Shown piece by piece: positions 11,266 through 22,970 of a DNA stretch of 64,000 nt. The notes under the pieces were generated by a model. That model saw only the letters and a program-made list of their open reading frames with translations. It made no database searches and was not told the origin of the DNA. The stretch is from positions 39,963,961 through 40,027,960 of the forward strand of contig CM055101.1 of assembly GCA_029204225.1 (NCBI GenBank), read 5' to 3'. Source of the DNA: Diphasiastrum complanatum. Its lineage: Eukaryota; Streptophyta; Lycopodiopsida; Lycopodiales; Lycopodiaceae. Both the position numbers and the translations under genes were made by a program. Position 1 is the first letter of the stretch, and each line of letters opens with the position of its first letter.

Positions 11266-12095
11266 ATGGTTACCAACGTTTGTAACTCCACAGAATTCAA
11301 AGAGTTCTGTAAGGCCAAAGAGATACTTCAACAATACACAACCAGCTACTCACCTCAGTCCAATGGTGTAGCTGAGCGGAAGAACCGGACAGTCATCGAA
11401 AGTGCCAAGAGCATTATGGCCCATGGCTCTCTTTCAAAGAAGTTCTGGACGAAAGCTGTTACTACAGCTGCCTACTTACAGAATCGATCCATCACCAAAG
11501 CCATGAATGGCAAGACACCTTATGAGGTGTGGACAGGATCAAAACCATCACTCAAACATATTTGAGTGTTTGGATACATCGCTTTCGTTCAAATACCTGA
11601 GGATCTAAGAAAAAAATTAGATGACAAGAGCAGAAAAATGATTTTCATCGGCTATTCCCAAAATCACAAGGCATACAAGCTCTACAATTTGGATATCGAA
11701 AAGGCATTCACCAGTAGAGATGTCATTTTCGTGGAAGACGAGTTCTTTGACCACAAAGGAAAAGCTGCTGGTAATTCCGACCCACGGATTGAACAACCAG
11801 TCAATTCCGATCTAGAGATTCAATTGTAGAATCTCGACACTAACTCAGAAGATGAGTCAGAATCTCAATGAGTCAACCCACATCAGAGGATCGAAGTTCA
11901 ACCCATGAGATCGAACAGGTTCAGACAACCTCCATCCAGATTTATGGAAGATCCGGCCTGCTACTTTGTGCAGCAATCGGCCATAGTTTCTAAGGCGATG
12001 TCTACTCTTGATACTGGCCAGGGAAATTAGCGATGGACACTGAATTTGATTCTCTGTTGAAGAATCAGTGCTAGACTCAATTGTCTTAATTCTCT
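11266..12095 (+). mobile_element. Ty1/copia integrase to RT fragment
   Basis: The frame encodes the C-terminal half of a copia integrase: STEFKEFCKAKEI, YSPQSNGVAERKNRTVIE and a GKTPYEVWTGSKPSLKH block, then, after an in-frame stop at 11563-11565, KLDDKSRKMIFIGYSQNHKA and FTSRDVIFVEDEF. A degraded linker leads to an RT start (MDTEFDSLLKNQ) near 12032-12085, where it stops. The catalytic Asp-rich first half of integrase is missing, replaced by the LTR fragment. Confidence 0.85.
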
Positions 12096-12420
12096 GAAGA
12101 CCTCTTATTTTTTAGTCTCCATTTTTGTTTGATAGAAGAGGGAGTCAAGGCATTTTTTTTTTCTGGCTATATAAAATAGAGAGCTCAAAAATTATTAACT
12201 TGTCTTGGTTCGAGAAGAGAAAACTAGAGCTCTCAATTTCTTCGTAAATCCTGGTCTGTTTGTTTTTTTTTGGGAGCTTTGTTGATTACAAATGGCATCG
12301 TCAACTGCTTGGAGCAACAATGGCAAGTGATGGACATGGGTCAGATACTGAAATACTATACCAAATATTGATAAACAAGCAAGCAATTTATTTCAATGGA
12401 GAGTAGCTTGATAGGCAGTT
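12096..12420. other. Unassigned DNA, possibly LTR-derived
   Basis: No gene is visible. A purine-rich AGAAGAGGGAGTCAAGG (12135-12151) followed by a TATA-like TATATAAAATAG could be the start of a degraded 3' LTR of the preceding copia fragment. I could not define its ends. Confidence 0.3.
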
Positions 12421-14090
12421 GTCCCCCGCATATAGTAAAAAAGCCAAAAGAAAATGTAGACAGTTGTCCCCCGCGGCGGATGGCTTCTTTCACATTTTTT
12501 TTTTCCAAAAAAAAAAAGAATGGATGAAGTCGCCGCGGCGGATGGGTTCCTAACAGCTTTTTACAATTTTACAAATTTTTTGAGTTTATCTCATTTTTTA
12601 GTTTCCTTCCAATTTTTCGTCAGTTTTTGAATTTATTTTATTTTCGAATTTCGCAAAAAAAATTTCATTTTTTCGAGCTTTCCCTCCATACCACTTTCAG
12701 TTGCATCCCACTCCCTCTGCAATTTTTTCTCTAATTTTTCAAGTTTTTCGATATTTCTTCTAATTTTTCGGGTTTATCATTATTTTTGAGATTTTCGAGT
12801 TTGCGTTTTAGGTTTTCGAGTCTCCGCGTTTCTCGAAATTTTTGGAATTTTCAAAAAATTTCGAGATTTTTTTTGAAGATTTTCGAAGATTTCACTGATT
12901 TTCAGAAATTCTCTTGTTGATTTTTTTGAGAATTTTTTCGCGGATTTTCGGGGATTTTTTTCAGAAAGCCATCCGCCCCGGCGGATGGCTTCCTCTAGAA
13001 TTTTTGTTTCAAAAAAAAAACAAAAGTGTAGGAATTTTCAGAATTTTTCTTCGAGATTTTATTTTTGTATTTTTTTTTTCTGGATATTCGAGGATTTTCG
13101 GAATTTTCGAGGATTTTCGCAGATTTTTGAAATTCTTTCAGAATTTTTTTTGAGACTTTATTTTTGGAGATTTTCGGGATTTTTTCTGAGATTTTCGCAG
13201 ATTTTCGGGAAGCCACGACGAATGGCTTCCTCCAGAATTTTTGTTTCCAAAAAAAACAAAAAAAAAAAAAAAAAGTGTAGGAATTTTGGAAATTTCTGGA
13301 ATTTTCTCAGAGAGATTTTATATTCACATTTTTCTTATGGATATTCAGGGATTTTTAGAAATTTTCAAAAAAATTATTTTCGCGTTTTTTTTTTGGATTT
13401 TCAAGGATTTGCGAGATTTTCGAGATTTTTGTGAATTTTCTTTGATTTTCGAAATTTTTCTTCTAGATTTTATTTTCGCGTTTTTTTCGAGATATCAAGA
13501 GATTTTTGAGGATTTTTGGAAAGCCATCTGCAGCGGCGGATGGCTTCCTCCACAATTTTTATTTCCAAAAAATACAAAAATAAAAAATAAAAAGTGGGGG
13601 AAGCCATCTGTCGCGGCGTCCAGAATTTTTTCAGAATAAGCAAAAAATGGAGGGAGCTTGGATTAGTGTCAATCTAACACATGTCATATGGTTAATCCCA
13701 TAAACAATTCTGAGAAATGACAGAATGTAGAAAAACATAAATATAGGGAGTCTCCAATCTAGATTTTTGTTTGTTTCAAGATTATCTAGTTTGATATCAA
13801 TGAAATTTTTGAATTTCATTCATCCACTGTTTTTTACCCTTTACAAAATGGTAAGAAGTTTATGTTTACATTTTCTGAAAATAAGCCAGATGTTTTTATC
13901 AAAAAATAAAAAAATGTAGGAAGCCATCCACCGCAGCGGATGGCTTCCTCCACGATTTTTTTTTTTTAAAAAACAGAAGAAAAAAAAGTAGGAAGCCATC
14001 CGCCACGCGGATGGCTTCGTCAACAAAATCTTTTTTATAAAAAAAAATGTAGAAACCAATAGAATTTTTTTTTAGAATAAACAAAAAATA
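12421..14090. repeat. Array of GC-rich palindromes in T/A-tract DNA
   Basis: At least eight copies or half copies of a GC-rich palindrome with core CCATCCGCCGCGGCGGATGG lie at about 12471-12487 (half), 12532-12550 (half), 12964-12993, 13207-13230, 13518-13548, 13598-13620 (half), 13919-13948 and 13991-14018. Full copies are bounded by GGAAG and CTTCC. Most are followed by TCCAGAATTTTTGTTTCC and an A tract, and most are preceded by an A tract plus GTGTAGGAA or a variant. The spaces between 12560 and 13510 are built from degenerate GAATTTTCGAGATTTTC-like motifs. Apparent open frames here follow from base composition and are not genes. Confidence 0.85.
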
Positions 14091-14173
14091 TCAAGTGCAC
14101 TAACTAAAGTCGGGATGACTACAATTTGGCCAAGCTTTCTATGTTGCTAACGAGACTGTGTTCCAACCTTTAG

Positions 14174-16747
14174 AGGAACCAAGTCTCTTATTTTTTTACG
14201 AAGGCTTGGAAGATTTCAACAAAACCAAGCTCTTCTGGAACTCATGTTAAAGCGTTTGTGGTGGTTTCAAAAAAATCTGTAGGTGATCCCACGTTCAGTA
14301 TGGACGATGATGTTCAGTCCCTTGGTTTAATTCGAGAGATCTATTTTCACGACGAGCTCGCTTTCGATCGCGTAGAGTTTATGACACGAATTCGAGATGG
14401 GACTGAGCATCATGTTGCTCTTTCATGTGAAGACCTCATGCATTTCACTGCCCCGCCTAAAAGTCAAACTGAAAATATGGTTTGCTTGAAGTTTGAAGGA
14501 CAGCTGGCGAGTGGCATATTTCTTCTAGCTAGCAAATATGAGAGCTTGAACAATACAAATGAAGAAATCTTTATGGAGGCTAGCACAATGGTCTCTTCAA
14601 TTCTCTCAACTTTGGATATGTCGCCGGAATTACACGACAGATTGGAGGATCCTTCATTGGATGAAGACAAGGAAGTCGGAGAGGTCGTTGGCCTTGAAGT
14701 TAGTCCATTGGAAGAAGACATGGACATCGAAGAAGTCGCTTGCCTCGATATTGTTCCTTTTGTATCAGAACAGAATCCATGCTCATCAAGGAGAAAAGTC
14801 AAGGCTACAAAAAAAAAGACCATCTGTACGCAAGGAAAGCGTGGATATTCAACATGGGCGGAAAGTAGCAAGACCTATTGGAAGGGCAAGGAAGCAACCG
14901 TTGGAGCCCCATGTTATAATGTTTCCGAGGACGGGTGATGCAAGCTCTGAATCAGATCAAGAACATGTCGACGTGGACGAATTTGAAGGCGACACAAATG
15001 TCAACTTAGACTACTTTTCTACAGATGATGTTGGATATGTTTGGGGTAGACATCAGTTTCATGTGGAGACAAAAAACACTCACCGAGCCTCACTCTTCAC
15101 AAACCAACGTGCATTGGATTATAATTTTGCTGAATAACTTTTCCAATCTATGTATACATCTCAAGGTCCACCACCAGCGTCCATTAACATTACTTTGAGG
15201 CCCATATATTACCGGGAAAGTGCCAAAACAACCGTTCAATTTGACAATCCTGAAGCTTTTGAGAAGGCCTTTAAAACTTTTCAAACATGGGATATGGAGA
15301 ATAATAAAGAGGTATATGCCAATAGATATCCGAAGGAAGATAATTTAGCACCAGGTTTGAAATTAGATGGTCTATCTAAAAATCGGTTTCTAGAAAACTG
15401 TCACTTTGAATCAATTGATGGTCAACACTTTTGTTGTGCTTGCAACGAGGTGGTTGTTGAAGCGTTAAGAACACGAAGATTATTACCAGCCACTTTTGAG
15501 TCGCGGTTTAGATTTGTCCATGCAAGAATCTGTATTTTGCGAGATCAGATTCGCTACATTTTGGAATCTAACAGATTGAATTTTGAATCGGAAAATAAGA
15601 GAAAGAAGAGCACCTTGGCGGAGATCATGGAATGTGGATGTGCTCTTTGGGTCGAATGTGAACGACCAAGATATATCAAGGGCCTCAAACTCTCTCCTGG
15701 ACAAAGAAAGAGAATGTGCAGATTCTATCTCGGATTGAGAGGGGTACTTGGCAGTGAGATAACTGGAACACTGTCAGGAAAGGTGGCACTCAAAAGCTTG
15801 TATGACAAGTTTGAGGAATACACGCAAATTCTCCTACGATTCGATGAGACATTCAAAAACTTTTTGGATGTTATGAAATTTTACTGTGCAAACCAAATTT
15901 CTTATGAAGAACTGGCAATTATATCTGATAAAAGAGTGAAAATGATTCCGATGCAACCTACTTCGTTTATGGAGTCATGTAGTGATGGATTTGCATCATT
16001 GATGTACTCACCTACTCATGGATCAATTCGATTCTTTAGAAGCTTGAGATATGTGTCAGACCATCTTTGTGATCGCATATGTAAAAAGTTAATAAATGGA
16101 GAGCTATATTTCGGGGAAAAAAATAAAGATAAGCACATCGAGGAGGGCGTGACTTCACTTGTACGTCAAAGTTGTGCTCTCAATATTGTCAAATATCTAA
16201 TCTCTTTGGAAAACGACCTGCTGCCAAATGTGGAGTATGACAAAGAAAATATTAAATCGCTTTCTAAATCTATCAATAAAAGATTTGCCAATGATTGGAT
16301 GCGGGCAATGATTGGTGCGAGCAACAGAACCATATCCACCTTGGTTGGTGATATTCCTTCATCCTTAAGATTAATTGTAAATAAATTGAAGGAAAGATAT
16401 TTGGCCGCAAATATTTCTGAAGCAGGTGCCAACACCTCCAGTACAGGATGGGGTTTTTTTGTAAAGTCAAGAATTCTAAAGGCAAAGAAGCCATTTGTTG
16501 CAGTATAGAAGAATCTAATTTTATGAGTGTTCCATATTCCTCATGGAAACGACCAACCTTGTATATATTTGATAATATAGATCCTTTGGATTCTTCCTAT
16601 ATCATGTCAATGGTGCGGCACTACATGGCGACCCTCATGACACAACATAAACTTTGTGTTGTCATTTTGCTCTTGGAACAAGGCCTTTGGAATCACCCCC
16701 AAACACATATTCTTCAGATTCTTCAAAAGAAGAAGATCTTGATCTAG
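14174..16747 (+). pseudogene. Unrecognised protein gene, disrupted, about 857 codons
   Basis: I do not recognise this protein. A coding frame runs from 14174, just after an acceptor-like CAACCTTTAG, to a frame change at a nine-A run (14809-14817). It continues in another frame past a TAA at 15135-15137 as a long open stretch (15150-16508), then shifts again at a seven-T run (16454-16460) and ends at 16747. The first part is acidic (DEDKEVGEVVG, PLEEDMDIEEV) and leads into a basic segment (KKRPSVRKES). The central part has HFCCACNEV, RFVHARICILRDQIRY, LAEIMECGCALWVECERPRY and LRGVLGSEITGTLSGK. Amino-acid composition looks natural throughout. Both frame changes fall at homopolymers, so decay or sequencing error are both possible. 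It could be a host gene or an undescribed transposon protein. Confidence 0.6.
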
Positions 16748-17149
16748 ATAAATCTGAGGGGGTGACGAATATGTAGAGTTAGATATCTAAACAGGTTTAC
16801 ATACATAGTTAAGTTTGTAATGGCGGTTATGCCTAAACCAAAAAGGCAAATATATAGTTATTACCTCAAGCAGTAGGGGTTGTCACCGCTCTTTTTTGAT
16901 AAATAATACATACATATATTTTGAAAACTATCTTTGCACATTTCTTACTTGATTAAGCAGCATTGACTCAGATATATGATATGTATTTGTGATGTTTGAT
17001 GGCATTTTGTGAATCCTTCATCTATGCAGAGTGGTTGTGATACCCTTTTTGAACTTCTGTAAAGTAAATATCAGACATTGTCAAAGTTTTCAGTCATTTT
17101 GTGATTAAATCCTATTTTGAAATTCTCATCCAATTTTGAAAATGGATTT
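16748..17149. other. Unassigned AT-rich DNA after the unrecognised gene
   Basis: A purine-rich GAGGGGGTGACGAA (16756-16769) precedes TGTAGAGTTAGATATC. This resembles a polypurine tract followed by an LTR start, which would make the upstream gene part of an LTR element. No matching LTR was found, so it may simply be a 3' UTR. Confidence 0.3.
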
Positions 17150-18425
17150 TGAGAAAGTCCAAAATTAATTGAGACAATGTTCACATAGGAAGCAAAAAAT
17201 GGCAAAGCATTAGCCATTGTACCTCTGAATCTAAAACATTCACAAATAGCTCACGTAGGTAACTGTTTCACTTCCAAAAAAGCTTGGGATATAGTCAATG
17301 ATTATCTGAATGATTTCAAACAGCTGCTTGATCAACTAGCTACAGTAGGTTCACTAGTATCGGATGAAGATGCTAATATGTCTCTTCTATCCAGTCTTCC
17401 TCCTCCTTACAACAATCTAGTATATTGCTCTTGAGAAATATTTTTGAGCTGTCTCTACATAAGCTGACAACAAGTTTATTGCAGGAAGAAGGAAGAAGGA
17501 AGAGCTTATCTTCATGAAATACCAAGACAATGACCATGTATTCGAATAAGCAACAATTCCAAAGGAAGAAGAATCTGAAGGACATAAAGACGAAATCCGA
17601 GCAAACTAACCCGAACTAGCAAGAATAGCATGATTGACAGCAACCAAAGCCAAAGACCAAACTCTTCTACAAGTACTGCAAGAGAACCAATTACAACATC
17701 AAGGATTGTCGACTTCTCAAGCACAACAAAGCAAAGAAGAAGATGCAGCAACATCATGAGGAAAGTTTTGATTCTGTTAGAAACTTCCACGATGATTCGA
17801 TGCTACTAATGGTACAAGATTAACAAAGCATAGATAGCCTACAATGGTACCTCAACTCAAGTGCTTTTCAACACATGACTTCATGCAAGTACCTATTTGA
17901 AGAACTCACAACATTAGATTCGAAGTACATATACTTTAGTACTCAAATTCACACAAGATCGAAGGCCAATTAGGATCAATTTGTCTTCAATTTCTAGATG
18001 GTGTTTCTAGACTACTTGATGGTGTACTTTATGTGCCCAAGTTAACAAAGAATTTATTGTCTACCAGCAAGATCACAAAGAAAGGCTATAGGGATTTGTT
18101 TAATTCTAGACAATGATTTATCTTGGATGAAGAATCTAATGAAATTCCCTCAAAGGTAATTTGCATATCTTGAGTCATGATTTTTCACTTGCTACAAATG
18201 TGAGTAATTCTAATGCCCAATTATGACATCAAAGATTAGGACACTTAAAGCATGATAGCTATCTTACATGCATCAGAATAGTCTGACCAAGGGCTTGAGC
18301 ATTAATGTTGCCTCCACATACACTCGAATTGTCTGTGAGATGTGCTTACTAGGAAAACAACCTAGAACTAGATTTCCAAAGGGACAAGCCACTAGAACTA
18401 TGTCCATTTTTTAATTGATCTCTAT
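17150..18425 (+). mobile_element. Ty1/copia gag to gag-pre-integrase remnant
   Basis: Multiple-frame coding traces include a copia gag block (IVPLNLKHSQIAHV, then LLDQLATVGSLVSDEDANMS and LLSSLPPPYNN near 17380-17420), a zinc-knuckle-like YKYCKRTNYNIKDCRLL (about 17670-17715), and a gag-pre-integrase trace (HQRLGHLKHDSYL, about 18227-18265). Stops and frameshifts are frequent. It ends near 18425 against a minus-strand copia fragment. Confidence 0.7.
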
Positions 18426-18429
18426 CTAT

Positions 18430-20960
18430 GTTGATCTGCAAGCCAACACAAACTTGTGCTTCCCTAAAATCAATAATATCAAACTCAAATGACATCAGGT
18501 CCTTAACCTTTCAAATCATTTTCAAGCAATTCCCGATTAGTAGGGAGCTATAAACAAACAATGTCATGAATAAAAACTTACTGCCTTCCTTGATAACATA
18601 AATGTTGTTATCAAATTTTAATACACCCATTCCAATCGATTTCAAAAAAGAGTCAATCTTACTATGCCATCCTTTGGCAACCTGCTTCAATCTTTAAATG
18701 CACTCGGTAAGCTTGCACACAAAATTTGGATTAAAAAAAAAAATCCAATTGCTTCATGTAGACATCCTCCTTGAGATCTTCGTGCGGAAATGTTGTTTTT
18801 ACATCAACTTGGTGTATCTCCAAGTTGTCCTTTGTAGCATATGCAAGTAATACTCGTATGTTAGACATCTTCACAATGGGAGAAAAGGTTCCAAAATAGT
18901 CAATACTTGGCTTTTGAGAAAAGCCCTTCACCACTAACCAGGCCTTGTACCGGGTAATGATGCCTTCTACATTTGTCTTCTTCATAAGGAACAATTTGTT
19001 TCTTATGGCTTTTCTCCCTTTCGGTAATGCAATCAACTCCCAAGCTTTGCTTTTCTACACAGGACTATAGCTCCTCTTGCATGGCTTGATGCCATTCTTT
19101 CATTTCCTCGCCTTGCATGACCTCTTGAAAGGATTTAGGCTCCTCGATAATGCCACAAAAGTCAACAATATATGCATTATCTATTTCAACATTTTTTGTT
19201 ACCTTTTGCAAAGGTCTCCATGTCCTCACTAATCTGGTTAGTACTCATGGCTGACCTGACTCAGCCGCACTTTCTACAACATTTGGCTTCTTTGTTTCTA
19301 CCTACGCACTTGTTCCTGGTGTACGATCCTCAAGGAATGGATGAATTGGTGGGTCCTCAACTCCTTGATCTCCCTCTTTAGCTTCACTTATGTTGGGAAA
19401 AATTGGTGGAATGATCAATCGGATGTCCAAAGAGAATGCACTTCAAGTTGCACAAGTTTTAAAAAGCTTCAACACTCGAACGTGGATTTCTTGATTGATA
19501 ATCTACCTAGTAATATATATAGTTTTACTGATCATTGTAGATCAATGACTGGGTATAAGAAAGTATGATTATACATCTTTATTAGTTCTACTTGATTTGT
19601 TCTATATTAGATAGTAGTTTTTGTAGATAGTACTTAGAATGTACATAGTAGCTAAATTGTCAACGTTGTCCTCTGATTGTGATGTGGGTCGAAATGTAAA
19701 TAGGTGTCGGGTCAAAATAGGTGTCAGATTGAAGTAAGTGCCAAGGCAAAATAAGTGGCGGCTCAAAATAGGTGTCAACTCGACATAAGTGTCCGGTCGA
19801 GATAAGTTCGAGTCGATTCGGTCCGTCATCCTAGGCCAGCAAGATCAAAATCCATTTCAATACTCATGGGTCGAAAACATACTTTGATCTTCTATGCATA
19901 TTTTTCCAATATTTCTGTTTTTCTTAGTATTTGCAGCTTCAAGACGCTCATCAAAAAGTGGATTTCCACTTGAGTTTTGAAATCCAACAACTTGGATCTT
20001 CTCTTGGGAAGTACAGATGTTGAAGAAAATCTACGTCAGATTTCACTCTTGTTTTTGAGAAGGTTGCTTCATCAAACTTAAGATCGCGGTTGACAGTGAC
20101 CTTTTTGGTTTGTAGATTGTACATCCTAAAGTTGGCTGTTTAGGATGAATAGCCCACAAGAATAAGTTTGGACGATTTTTCATCTAGCTAAATGGTCACA
20201 ATGCTACTTCCTAAGGCATATACTTGGCAAAAGGCACCACCTACCCTAATCCTCTCTTGCCATCTAATAGAGTGTGTCCATATTAAGATCTCCCATTCTC
20301 TTGTGCCATAGCTTGGTCTCATCATTGCTTGCTAGAATGGCTAACACATCATCAAATCCCTCTGAATTGTTGCAAAAACCATTTTTATAACTTAGATTGA
20401 GAGAAAAGAGGGCCCGATATTTTGGTGGGCCCCCAAATTGAAAAAAAAAATCAAAAAAGAGGGGGAGGGGCCATGGGGGTACATGCCACCCCTCCCCCTT
20501 CCTTTCTTGGGCCCACTAGCCATGCTAGCAAGCCTCCTCCCCCCCGAGCCACTCGCCTGTTTGGGGGTGCAGCAGCTTGAAGGTGATAGCACCTTGTGAT
20601 TTGTTCTTGCTATTGCTAGTTGAGAAAAGATGGCCTTCATTTTATTCCTATGGGAATCAAGATTCGCGCCATCCTAATTCATGTTGAAAAGTTGGTTGGT
20701 GAGATGCAAGACATTTGTTGTGGTCTTTTCTTCAAAATTCTCTTGCAAATTCTCCCAATATGATTCCTAGACTCAGGTTCTTCCACATTCGTCAATATCT
20801 CTTCTATTAGAGACAAAGTCATAAATGTCATTGCCCTATCATCTCTTCTCTTCCACTCAATGACTTTGAGTCATTTTCTATTGGCATGGTGTCACTGCCA
20901 TCTACCACATCCCATAAACCTTTCAAGAGAATCTTTGTTCGTTTGAACACCTACTCTGAT
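18430..20960 (-). mobile_element. Minus-strand Ty1/copia element, degraded
   Basis: Read on the minus strand from its primer-binding site (GGTATCAGAG at about 20957-20966), the remnant has gag start traces (LKGLWDVVDGSD, about 20910-20940), a gag-pre-integrase block (LWHKRMGDLNMDTLY, about 20275-20320), the C-terminal end of integrase (LDEKSSKLILVGYSS and KKVTVNRDLKFDEATF, about 20060-20190), an integrase-RT linker, then RT (SFQEVMQGEEMKEWHQAMQE near 19090-19140; KAWLVVKGFSQKPSIDYFGTF and YATKDNLEIHQVDVKTTF at 18731-19036; a KQVAKGWHSKIDSF block near 18690). The integrase catalytic core is missing. A G/C-rich stretch at 20410-20560 interrupts gag, and 19390-19840 is unexplained. Confidence 0.75.
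19686..19809. repeat. 17-bp minisatellite
   Basis: There are about seven degenerate units. The phased ones are 19709-19725 (GGGTCAAAATAGGTGTC), 19726-19742, 19743-19759, 19760-19776, 19777-19793 and a 16-bp unit at 19794-19809, preceded by a longer first unit at 19686-19708. It interrupts the minus-strand copia element. Confidence 0.8.
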
Positions 20961-20961
20961 A

Positions 20962-21600
20962 CCGTTGAGAGGAGCGAAACAAGGATTGGTAGAGACTCTA
21001 GATTGTTTTGTCCATACCTCATGTGTGATGTAATGGCTGTGAAAATCTCAACTAGTTTGAGCTGTTTATGTTGAGTTTATTTGGCAATTTTGAGGCCAAT
21101 ATGCATTTTCATATTAAAAATAGACTTTACAAATTAATAAGGCCTAAGAATAGTGGATTTACTATTTTTGGCAACCTAGGCATGTTGATAAGGTCACTTA
21201 ATAGACCTAGATGCATTGAATCTATGTTTTGGAAGAGATCTAGAAACTTCCATAAGTTGATAAGCTTGTATAAAAGCATCCAAATAGGGCAAGGGGCTAC
21301 TATAAAGAGTCTACAAGTGTGGGAGGACATCGTCTCTCTCATTCTTATGGAAGATATCTCTTTGAGTTTTTACATCCATTTTTGCATCTTGGTGATAATA
21401 TAGTGAGATCTTGTGTATAGAATGCTATTTTTCTTGTGTTTATGGATCCACACATGTGAGTATTGTTGTTGTACGAACTGGAACATTAAATTAACTTTCA
21501 TAAGTGTTTTTGACAAGTTCTTATTGAGTTTATATCTTCTATGTGTAGTAGATGCAAGATTTCTACATTGTTAATGATGCTAGATTGCTCTCCATATTAG
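20962..21600 (-). mobile_element. Probable 5' LTR of the minus-strand copia element
   Basis: The region lies immediately upstream of the primer-binding site and gag trace, where a 5' LTR is expected. Its inner edge is about 20962. The outer edge is not resolved; 21600 is a guess. The rest up to 21902 holds nothing I recognise. Confidence 0.4.
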
Positions 21601-21902
21601 CCAAAGATCAAAGGGCATAATTAGATCTTTTGACCTGAATCAGAGCATTGTTGTAGGTTGTATTTGGAGGAGAAGTCAAATCTAGTGAGTGATTTGGAGG
21701 CAATTTAGGTCAAAATACTTGAAGTAGGATGATTTCTCTCCCTACTAGTTGGATCTTGGCGAGGTTTGATGCATAAGAAAGGATTCATATCATTCTTCAA
21801 GATTCTATATCAAGTTTCTAGCTTTTGCATGTAGAATGTGAATGATTCAATTGGTGTACTTTTGTGTAAACCCTAACATTGATAGGGTATCTTGTGTTTG
21901 AA

Positions 21903-22911
21903 GCATTAAAAATTAAGCTCACAGTTTTCGCCTTGGTGATACTATTTCTATTTCAAAAAATTTCCTGCACATTTTTTATCACTAATCTAGAGTCATATGC
22001 AACCTCCTTTGGTTCCATGTTTGCTCATCTGATACCTGCAGGAATCACAGAAGAGAACTAGCCCGAACTACTTGAAGGACGACTGCATCGGGCTTCCGGC
22101 TGGTCTTCCCTTGTTTCTCGAACTGGCTCTCACCTCTCACAATGCCTCTCACAATAACTCTCACAATGCACTGTTTGGTAGCTTTTTTGCATTTTTTCAA
22201 AATGCAAAGTATGCGACAAAGCAAGTCTCCTGACTCATGTATTATCAGTACAGATGACATTGTATTTCAAATATCTCTAAAGTACAACGAAGTACATAGT
22301 TAAATTTAAACTAGTCTTGTGATTGTGGATTAGTTAAACATTTCTTATAATTACAAGGACGTTGGTTATAAATACACCTCCAGATCGCATCAATTCTTGA
22401 TGCTCCGTGATGCAAACTAATTCGTCTGAGTGGAAGATATTAGAATCCAAGTTATGTCTCCATTCTGGCTGTAACAAACACTGTTGTTCGATATCTATGT
22501 TTAACATAGAGATCTGTGTTGTGATTTGATTATACTTTCCTACTGCTAGTTCACGCTCATTTATTCACTCTTATCAGATCACGAATATCTATGAGTCCTC
22601 TGAATCTAATCAGATGATGTCTGTCTTTGACACCTGAGGAACCAGCATTATCATACTGCACTATCACTTAAAATTCTTCGCTGAACTTCACACTAAAACT
22701 AATTTACAATAATTCCACACCTCATCCAATCTCTTCGGTGGACTGTACTCAAGTTTTTCTAAGTATGAATTATTTCATAATCTTGCTGGTGAGCATCTAT
22801 AATTTTTTCAGAGTGTTCTTGCTTGTAGCATCTCATAACGAGAGAGTTATTCTGCAATTTATTTTCTTCTCTCTTCCTCCGTTCGCGTCCTCTCATCCTA
22901 TTCCAATAGAG
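21903..22911 (+). repeat. 5' LTR of the 22-26 kb copia element
   Basis: It begins at a mutated LTR start (CATTAAAAATTAAGCTCACAG), aligned to TGTTAGGAATTAATCTCACAG of the 3' LTR. It runs to the primer-binding site and is about 1 kb long. Confidence 0.75.
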
Positions 22912-22923
22912 TGGTATCAAAGC
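22912..22923 (+). promoter_or_regulatory. Primer-binding site (initiator Met-tRNA type)
   Basis: TGGTATCAAAGC directly follows the 5' LTR. It differs by one base from the usual plant copia primer-binding site TGGTATCAGAGC. Confidence 0.85.
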
Positions 22924-22970
22924 ATCAGCTCAATAAACCGAGAGATTGTTCTATTTGAATTACTATCAGT

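Noticed and set aside
12914-13639. Several overlapping Phe/Lys-rich open frames in the palindrome array
   Set aside because: They arise from T/A tracts and repeat units, exist on both strands and have no domain-like pattern.
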